Of a stretch of 64,000 nucleotides of DNA, positions 54,392 through 61,678 are shown in pieces. The notes under the pieces are model-generated. The model saw nothing but the letters and a program-made list of their open reading frames with translations. It was not told where the DNA came from and searched no databases. Made by a program: the position numbers and the translations under genes. The stretch is from positions 1 through 64,000 of the forward strand of contig CM039462.1 in NCBI GenBank assembly GCA_022414725.1, given 5' to 3'. Numbering within the stretch: position 1 is the first letter of the stretch; each line of letters begins with the position of its first letter. Source of the stretch: Microglena sp. YARC (Eukaryota > Chlorophyta > Chlorophyceae > Chlamydomonadales > Chlamydomonadaceae).

Positions 54392-55849
54392 ATTAAACAA
54401 GGAGACCCCCTATCCCCACTCCTATTCGGTCTGTTCATTGATAGAATTGAATCGTTCCTCCAATCCAAGCTCCCAAATGTAGGGGCTGAGCTTAGGGGAA
54501 AGATTCTGCAATTGTTACTTTATGCTGATGACCTAGCTATAATGGCAGAATCCCCGGCAGATGTGCAAGCGATGCTTAACTGCCTGAGAGATTTCTGCGA
54601 GGCTACTAAGATGGCTGTGAATATAAAGAAAACTGAGATTGTCGTTTTCAACAAGCAATTCTGTGATGAGGCCCGTATGGATCCTGATTACAAATTTGTC
54701 TATAATGGAGCACAGCTTTCTACAAAGTTATCTTTTATCTACCTGGGATCCCTCTTTGTGGATGGTGACTCAAGCAATCGTGCAAAAGCTGCTTTTTCTA
54801 GGATGCTCGCTAAGGCCCAAAAGGCTCACCACATGCTCCGTAGGCGATGCCATACTATGGAGATATACAATATTGATATTCTCACCCACCTGTTTGATTC
54901 TCTTGTACAACCTATCCTGAATTTTGGCTGTGAGGTGTGGGCTCCTTCTATTCTGAACAACACACTTATCTCAAATGACCATGCTTGTGAGAAATGGCAT
55001 AGAGGTATACTTAAACAAATGTTGGGTGTTTGCCAATCTACTACATCTAATATTATCATGGAAGAGCTGGGTAGAACCCCGTTGTGTTTTGCTTGGCTTA
55101 AACAAGCTTTGCGCTTCTGGAGCAAGACCATAGATAAAGAACCTGAGGATCTCATTAGAATGGCTCTTGAGTAATCTTTTGATTCCAACACTGGCTGGGT
55201 TCATGACTTACGTTGTGCTCTCCACAAGCTAGGATCCAGTGAAAACCTCAACATTTTGGAGGCTGTCGATGTCGAAGGTATTATGTCTGAAGTTTTTGAG
55301 TCATGGAGGTGTAAGTACCCAAGCGACACCAATGCAGTCAGAGACATCCCTGATGAGAGAAGGGTTGGCTTTAAACGCCTCCGATACCAGAAATGGTTCG
55401 CAGCCAACAGCAATTATGAGAATGGCTTGATTCCCTTGACATCTGCCTTACATAAGCAGGATCAGATTCGTTCTATAGCACAGTTTAGAATGGGTTCCCA
55501 TTGGCTGAACACAGAAAGAATGAGGGTGGTGGATAGAGCACAGATCCCTCGTTCAATGAGACACTGTCAAATGTGTGGGTTCCAAAAACCTGAGGATGAA
55601 ATGCATATGTTTGAGTGCCCTTTTTATAATGATATTCGCCTCCGCTACCAGAAGCTGTTTACAGATATTTATAGGCATGTCCATGAGGATACCGACTTAA
55701 CCGTATGGAATGTGGAATTCTGCGATTCCACATTCAGAACCTTTATGAATGGAAATGGCACTAAGACTTTCTGGAGCAACCTAGCCGACTATCTTTCTAC
55801 TTGTAGAAGAGCAAGACAGGAAGCCCTGGACTGCTTAGTGGCACTGTAA
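54392..55849 (+). pseudogene. LINE reverse transcriptase C-terminal fragment with one in-frame stop
   Basis: The frame opens KQGDPLSPLLFGLFID (RT motif with QGDPLSP) and continues to LLYADDLAIMAES, the YADD catalytic motif (two Asp). Thumb and connection follow (KKTEIVVFNK, FIYLGSLF). A TAA at 55172 interrupts one otherwise open frame that resumes at once and ends at 55849. Near the end is a zinc-binding CQMC...EMHMFEC element, typical of the C terminus of L1/RTE-like ORF2 proteins. The endonuclease and N-terminal RT are missing. It is dead for transposition because of truncation. Confidence 0.85.
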
Positions 55850-56133
55850 TTTATTATCCCTTTTTTCCCTTTCTTCTTGTGACTTCTCATTTGTTAGCTT
55901 CTTACCTCCGCCACTGTAAGTGGTTGAGATCTGGGTCCGGCTTTAGAGGGTTTAATACCTACGCCACCAAAACGGTGGTTGGGAGCTTGGTTTGTTTGTC
56001 CTCGGCACACCCCTGATGTAATGGGGTTTTTTGCTTTGTGGGTGCTTTTACTTTTTGTTTCAAGCACAGAGTCTCATACACCCTCGCGGTGTCAAGTAGA
56101 CTTTAACATGTAATGTAATGTAATGTAATGTAA
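54392..56133 (+). mobile_element. 5'-truncated LINE (non-LTR retrotransposon)
   Basis: The element starts abruptly inside the reverse transcriptase, immediately after the palindrome linker at 54369-54390, and ends with a (TGTAA)n tail at 56107-56133, the 3' signature of many non-LTR elements. The 3' UTR is about 250 bases. A copia LTR follows directly, inserted at or in the tail. Confidence 0.85.
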
Positions 56134-56390
56134 TATTGAGAAGGGATCCACAACCGATCCTTGTTATTGACTGATTTATATATCAGTCTCTGAGTCGGCA
56201 TAATGCTCACCGGTACCTGTTCCCTCCTGGTACCGTGTTGCCTGCCGCCAGGCCACAGGCTAGCTGTGGCCTGCACGTGACTGCAGTACCCTGCAGTACA
56301 CATCTCTATTCTATATGATTGCGCTTGTTGCGCTTAATAGCATCTTTTCCTCTATCGAGCCTATGCCGTTGTAACAATCTTCCATTAACA
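56134..56390 (+). repeat. 5' LTR of copia-type element 1
   Basis: The LTR starts with TATTGAGAAGGG (a one-base change from the TGTTGAGAA start common in copia LTRs; TG also at 56137) and ends TTAACA, followed directly by a primer-binding site. Length is about 255 bp. It contains palindromes GGTACC...GGTACC and GGCCACAGGCTAGCTGTGGCC. No second LTR lies in the window, so the exact start is inferred. Confidence 0.6.
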
Positions 56391-56403
56391 GGTTATGTGC
56401 GCC
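56391..56403 (+). promoter_or_regulatory. Putative copia-type primer-binding site
   Basis: GGTTATGTGCGCC begins exactly after the LTR's TTAACA. Drosophila copia has GGTTATGGGCCC at the same place and uses an internal fragment of initiator tRNA-Met around the CAU anticodon. Here the complement also reads ...CACAUAACC, containing CAU. A half-tRNA primer is therefore likely. Confidence 0.55.
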
Positions 56404-57010
56404 ATCTTTAGACGCTAACGAAGAACAGCCGCTGATTTCCGCATTCGGAATCAGTTCCCCTCTGACTAGTCGAAGGCCCGAGTTTTAACTAAGCACCTGG
56501 ACTCCCTGTGCGGATCCAACTTCCCGCTGCTCCGCCTGCCGCTTCCTACCAAGAATCCTTGGATCTGCCACTGCGTCTATCAGCATGTATAGCGGTGCTC
56601 TCACGCGTTTTATGACTTGGTGACTACTTATGTACTCCCTTAGAACTATCGGCCCTGACAGCTTCCCATAGTGATAGCTTCCCGTAGAACTGAGTCATCC
56701 TTTAGTGACTCAGTGTCAGCTTCCTATTGACTGCCTGTCTCTCTGTGTCTTATCGGTCTCTCCCTGACATGTCCTGTGTTAAACGGTGTCAGGGTGACAA
56801 GATCCGGGCTTAGGGTCTATTCAGGTTACAGGCATCCACTTCGCCCACCGCTGGTGTCCTTTAGTGTCCGTCCTTGCTTGTAACGTTATCCTTGTCTCCG
56901 TGTATAGATTGGTGCGTCTGTTCCGCTGCTTTAATCTACTGTCCACTCTACCGGAGTGATTACAAAGCTGATAGGTTATTGGGCTCTGCATTGCTACCAC
57001 TGCTTTAATA

Positions 57011-59161
57011 ATGCAACTTCCGCGAGGGCCTCCTGCCGGCTTTGTGAAGCTTACCAAACTTAATGGTGTTTCATGGGCTCGTGGGATCCGCAGCGTCATT
57101 GTGAGCAATGGCTGCGACCGAATCCTCCCAACGGAGGTGAAGGTTCCTCTGGATTGGCTAGACGACTGCGCGCCAGCGGCCTCTGCTGCCGGAGAGGAGG
57201 ATCCTTCCGCCATTAGGGAAGTAACCCGCCCCGACCAATCCGCCAACTTTGCGGTTCCTTCTCCTATTGTTCAACGTCTTTCCTCTGATGTTGAGGATGT
57301 ACTGATGAAACTGTGTTGTGTACAGACACAGATCATCAATGGTACAGAGGACTTCCTGCACCCTCGTTGCGTCACTTTCAATAGTGAGGACTACTCTGAT
57401 AGTCCTGATGATGAGGATGACTTAAAGAGTGCTACGAGTGCTGACTTCGGTGGAGTGACTCCATCTGCTGCTGCCACTCGTGTCTTCGAGACCTCTACTG
57501 TTTCGCCGGTGTATGAGTCTGCTCATGAGCAGTTGCCTAAGCGGGAGCTTTCACCTGTGTACAAGCCTGTGCCTTCGTCTGCGCCTCCCCTTGAGTCTTT
57601 GCCCCCGGTTCACCAGGAGGTGGCGAAGCCCGCTTTGCTGAGGGGCTCTTCTTCCTTCACCACTACATCTGCCCCCATGGAGCGTGCCCTCCCTGGGTAC
57701 CACACTCGCTCACGCGAAGCTGCTGGTTCTTCTGCCCGCACATCTGCTGCTGGTGCTTTCCTGGAGCCTCCTCCGCCTCCGCCGGTGGAGCTGCCACCTG
57801 CTCCTGGCCCTCCTCCTATGCTGCATACGCGGTCATGCGAGGCATGGGAGCATCTGCTCACTGGCGGATCTCCCCCTCCTTTGACCTTGCGGGACTACCG
57901 CCTGATCAACGAGGATCGACGGGATGGTGAGTCCTTGAACCGCTCTTTGTACGGTCGGATGGATATGCAAGCTACACTGGCGAATGTTAGTGTGAAATTG
58001 AAGCATCGCCGAGTAATGGCATTCTCTGAGCTTGGTACCAGGTGTCGTTCTTTTCTTGGTCCAGTTCCTTCTGGGATCCTCTATCCCCCTATGCGTGGTG
58101 TTCCCCTTCTTGGCACGAGGACTGCTGAGCACGAAATGCGTGGTTATCAGTTTGTGCTAGTGCCTGCTCCTCTGTGTCCTGTTAGTCCAGATTTCGAGCT
58201 TGTCCTGAGTGTTGCGCGGTCCATTCCTGTGATTAGGAATTTAGATGACCAGCTCGCTTTTGACGCTGGTCTTGCTGCAGAGTACTTCATAGCGCTTCGT
58301 AGGTCCTTATCCCCTGTACCTTCTACGTTTGGAGCTGGGTCTCATTCCCCCATTCATGGTGAGTCTCGGTTTGATCCTGCACTGTTGGGTTTCAGTGCAC
58401 TGCCTCTTGAACGTCAGGAGTTCATGTGCTTGACTATGATGCTCGCGAGTATGGAGGATGACATGGTCAAGGTATACCAGGATTTTGCTACCCCTCGGGA
58501 TATCCTTTTGGATATCCGGAAGACGCAGTCCGATGCCCTTGCCTCTCGAGTCCCTCTCATGCGTCTCGAGCTTCATAATGCGCACATGGGCCCTTCTGAT
58601 CGAGTAGATGATTTCTTTCGCATGGTTCGAAGTCTGTGCACTGACCTCCGAAGTGCTGGACATCCTGTCACTCAGCGCCACGCCATGGAAACCATTGTAA
58701 ATGGTATCCGCTTGATCAGGTTCGAATCGCTGCGAATCCAATATGGCATGATGTTAGCGAACCGTCAGACTGTCGAGTACTGGCCTTGCCTTGAGGCATA
58801 TAGGTCGCTAGATATCTTGAACATTGCCCTCCCCAGGTCCGATTCCAGGCATCCTGGTTGGTCCCGGGACTCTCCCCAGGTTCCTGCCAATGCTGCGTTT
58901 CAGCGTGGGCAGGGATCTGGTTCTCAGGGTTCCGGTTCCAACAAGAGGCGCCTGGATTGCACCTGGGGCCCATGCCTCAGCAAAACGACCCACTCGGAGG
59001 ACCGCTGTTTCACGAAGCATCCGCACCTGCGAAGGACCAGGCCTGGTACACCGGCTCCTGCTCCGGTGCCCGTGGCCCTGGCCCTTCCAGGTGTGCTTAC
59101 TCCGAGGCAGCTGGCCTCCTTGCAGGCTCAGATTGATGGGTATGCTTTGAACAAGAAATAG
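57011..59161 (+). CDS. gag: Copia-type Gag, 716 aa
   Basis: Structural protein that would build the virus-like particle and package RNA. ATG 57011 is the first after the leader and the same MQLPRGPPAGF start is used by element 2. An N-terminal conserved part (SNGCDRIL, LDWLDDCAP) precedes a long Pro/Ser/acidic variable region (about 105-280). Residues about 400-600 are the UBN2-like capsid core (FMCLTMMLASM, VYQDFATPRDIL, VPLMRLELHNAHMG, VDDFFRMVRSLCTDL). Near the C terminus is a variant zinc knuckle C-X4-C-X5-H-X4-C (CTWGPC...H...C). It ends with AAG-AAA-UAG in the same frame as protease/pol. Longer than most copia gags because of the variable region. Confidence 0.85.
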   Translation: MQLPRGPPAGFVKLTKLNGVSWARGIRSVIVSNGCDRILPTEVKVPLDWLDDCAPAASAAGEEDPSAIREVTRPDQSANFAVPSPIVQRLSSDVEDVLMKLCCVQTQIINGTEDFLHPRCVTFNSEDYSDSPDDEDDLKSATSADFGGVTPSAAATRVFETSTVSPVYESAHEQLPKRELSPVYKPVPSSAPPLESLPPVHQEVAKPALLRGSSSFTTTSAPMERALPGYHTRSREAAGSSARTSAAGAFLEPPPPPPVELPPAPGPPPMLHTRSCEAWEHLLTGGSPPPLTLRDYRLINEDRRDGESLNRSLYGRMDMQATLANVSVKLKHRRVMAFSELGTRCRSFLGPVPSGILYPPMRGVPLLGTRTAEHEMRGYQFVLVPAPLCPVSPDFELVLSVARSIPVIRNLDDQLAFDAGLAAEYFIALRRSLSPVPSTFGAGSHSPIHGESRFDPALLGFSALPLERQEFMCLTMMLASMEDDMVKVYQDFATPRDILLDIRKTQSDALASRVPLMRLELHNAHMGPSDRVDDFFRMVRSLCTDLRSAGHPVTQRHAMETIVNGIRLIRFESLRIQYGMMLANRQTVEYWPCLEAYRSLDILNIALPRSDSRHPGWSRDSPQVPANAAFQRGQGSGSQGSGSNKRRLDCTWGPCLSKTTHSEDRCFTKHPHLRRTRPGTPAPAPVPVALALPGVLTPRQLASLQAQIDGYALNKK
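59159..59161 (+). promoter_or_regulatory. Recoding stop (UAG) between gag and pol, element 1
   Basis: AAG AAA UAG GGG GUA AGC: the frame after the stop runs straight into the protease (HVDSGAGMS) with no frameshift. The equivalent position in element 2 is AAG AAC UAG GAG GUA AGC. Readthrough of a single UAG followed by purines recalls gammaretroviral gag-pol. Confidence 0.65.
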
Positions 59162-59386
59162 GGGGTAAGCTCTGTCCTTTTCTCTTGCACTTCGAAATTC
59201 TCGAATGTCTGTAGCCCGAGCCTGTCTGAGGGTGTCTGGCATGTTGATTCTGGAGCTGGGATGTCCATCACAGGTGATAAATCTTTGTTCACTGTGTTTA
59301 ATGCTTCTGAGACTGGGCCAGCAGTTAAATTTGGTGATGGTGTGGTTCAACGGTCTGTGGGTCAGGGTTCTATTGTGTTATGTAGT
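59162..59386 (+). pseudogene. Pol fragment (protease start), element 1
   Basis: In frame with gag: VSSVLFSCTSKFSNVC, then WHVDSGAGMSITGD with the aspartic protease D-S-G-A, then SIVLC, where homology to copia pol stops at the junction with the second leader. Confidence 0.75.
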
Positions 59387-59817
59387 TGTCAGCATGAATT
59401 GCGGTGCTCTCAAGCGTTTTATGACTTGGTGACTACTTATGTACTCCCTTAGAACTATCGGCCCTGATAGCTTCCCATAGTGATAGCTTCCCGTAGAACT
59501 GAGTCATCCTTTAGTGACTCAGTGTCAGCTTCCTATTGACTGCCTGTCTCTCTGTGTCTTATCGGTCTCTCCCTGACATGTCCTGTGTTAAACGGTGTCA
59601 GGGTGACAAGATCCGGGCTTAGGGTCTATTCAGGTTACAGGCATCCACTTCGCCCACCGCTGGTGTCCTTTAGTGTACGTCCTTGCTTGTAACGTTATTC
59701 TCGTCTCTGTGTATAGATTGGCGCGTCTGTCTCCGCTGCATACATCTCTGTCCACTCTTAGAAGTGCTTAATAGCTGATAGGTTCTGGGCTTCATCTCGA
59801 TCTACCACTGCTTTATA

Positions 59818-61678
59818 ATGCAACTTCCGCGTGGGCCTCCTGCCGGCTTCGAAAAGCTAACCCCACAGAATGGTTTGTCTTGGTCGCGCGGTATGGAGAG
59901 CGTCATTGTATCCAATGGCTGCGACCGCATTCTTCAGTTCAAGACTCGTGTTCCCACTGATTGGCTTGATGATTGCGCGCCAGCGGCCTCTGCTGCCTTA
60001 GATGAGTCTCCTTCCGCCATCATGGAAGACATCCCCCCTACCAAACCTCCATTTCTCTCCCTCCTTCTCCTCTTGTCCAACGCCTCCTTCCTGAGGTAGA
60101 GGATATTCTGATGCGTCTATGCTGCGTCTCGACTCAGATCATCAAATACAAGTCTTCTCCTCCGCCTCCTGATGCCCGTTTTGAGTATGACAATGCTGAT
60201 CTGGCTCGCCATAAGCATGAAGATGGCTACTACACTGAGGATGACGATGACGACGAAGAGGAAGACCTACAGAGTGCGCGGAGTGGTGACTTCGGTGGAG
60301 TCACACCTTCCACTGCCACTCGTGTTTTTGAGTCTCCGGTGTTTGAGCACCAGTCGGCTCCTCCTCCTCCTCCTCCTCCTCCTGTCTACAAGCCTCCGAC
60401 TGCTCCTCCGCATCCACCTGCGGTACCTGAGTTGGCTATGCCGACTTTGCTGAGAAGCTCGTCACTTGGTCCTTTGATTCCTCCCCTCCCCTTTGTTCGC
60501 AACCCTTCTGAGCGAGCTCTGGCTGGCTACCACACGCGGTCTCGTGAGACTGCTGCTGCTGCCTCGAGTGTCCACAGCGATGCTGCTGGCCCCTCCCTGA
60601 ATCCACCTCCACCTCCACCGGTGGAGCAGCCTCCTGCCCCTTCTCCGCAGTCTGTCTCCGCAAGTACCAGTTTGCCAAAGTTCCTCTCAGCTTTGTACCT
60701 CCTAGGCCAGATTTTGAGCTACTCGTAAATGTTGCGAGTTCTTTGGATGAGATTGAGAACCTTGATGACCAGCGTGCATATGATGCTGGCATCGCTGCCG
60801 AGTACTTTCTGTCGGTTCGCGCTATGTATGATGCCACGCCGTTTTCGCCTGTTGCCTCACCACCTGCCTCTCCTAGTCAGACTCGTGTAGATCCTGCACT
60901 GTTAGGATTTAGTACCCTGCCCCTTGCACGCCAGGAGTTCATGTGTCTCACCATGATGCTCGCGCACATGACGGAACCGATGGTACAGGTGTATCAGGAT
61001 TTTGCTACACCTCGCGATATCTTACTGCATATCAAGAGGCAGCATTCTGATGCCCTTGCTGCTCGGGTTCCCCTCATGCTTGTTGAGCTTCGTAGTGTGA
61101 CCATGAACAACTCTGAACCCGTGGATGTGTTCTTTCGCAGGGTGCGGCAGTTGTGCACTGATCTTCGCAGTGCGGGATACCCGCAGCCGCAGCGTCACGC
61201 GATGCACACTATAATCAATGGCATCACTCACCCTCGATTCGATTCGCTGCGCCTCCAGTTTGGCTTTGAGTTGTACCAGAACAAGACCGTAGACTACTGG
61301 TCTTGTCTTGATGCTTATAGATCGTTAGATTTCTTAAATGTGTCTCTCCCCAGGTCTGATCCAAGGCATCCTGGCTGGTCCCGCGACCCTCCCCAGATCC
61401 CTGCTAATGCTGCTTTCCAGCGGGGCAAGGGATCTGGTTCTCAGAGTTCCGGGGGCACCAAGAGGCGCTTGGATTGCACTTGGGGACCCTGTCGTTCGAA
61501 AACGAGCCACTCGGAAGACCGCTGCTTTACAAAGTATCCGGAACTCAGAAAGGCCAAGGGACGTGCACCTGGTTCTGAACCGGTGCCCGTAGCTTTGGCC
61601 CTTCCAGGGTCGCTTACACGTAAGCAGCTGTCGTCCTTGCAGGCTCAGATCGATGGGTACGCCATTTCAAAGAACTAG
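59818..61678 (+). pseudogene. gag: Copia-type Gag of element 2, frameshifted with internal deletion
   Basis: Homologous to the 716-residue Gag but read in three frames: 59818 to about 60040, then to about 60660, then to 61678. The first break falls in the C/T-rich CTCCTTCTCC region. The second coincides with a deletion of roughly 300 bases relative to element 1, joining the Pro-rich region to the capsid core (from RKYQF, equivalent to RGYQF). The capsid core, the variant knuckle (CTWGPC...H...C) and the UAG end are intact, so damage is confined to the N-terminal half. An in-frame restart is possible but Gag as a whole is broken. Confidence 0.8.
61676..61678 (+). promoter_or_regulatory. Recoding stop (UAG) between gag and pol, element 2
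   Basis: AAG AAC UAG GAG GUA AGC. Gag frame and pol frame are the same. Within the next 30 codons the two elements differ at 18 codons, 14 of them synonymous, with no indel, so the region right after the stop is translated and constrained. Confidence 0.7.

Larger units (their letters stand above)
56134..59386 (+). mobile_element. Copia-type element 1 (LTR, leader, gag, start of pol)
   Basis: LTR, a leader of about 600 bases, intact gag, in-frame UAG and about 75 codons of protease, then an abrupt switch near 59386 to the leader of a second element. The switch occurs after ATTGTGTTATGTAGT with no LTR between, so the rest of pol and the 3' LTR are lost, by recombination between elements or by assembly collapse. 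Confidence 0.8.

Noticed and set aside
58307..59350. Minus-strand frames of 85-180 codons opposite copia gag
   Set aside because: Antisense shadows of gag; similar frames appear opposite element 2 only where the DNA is homologous.
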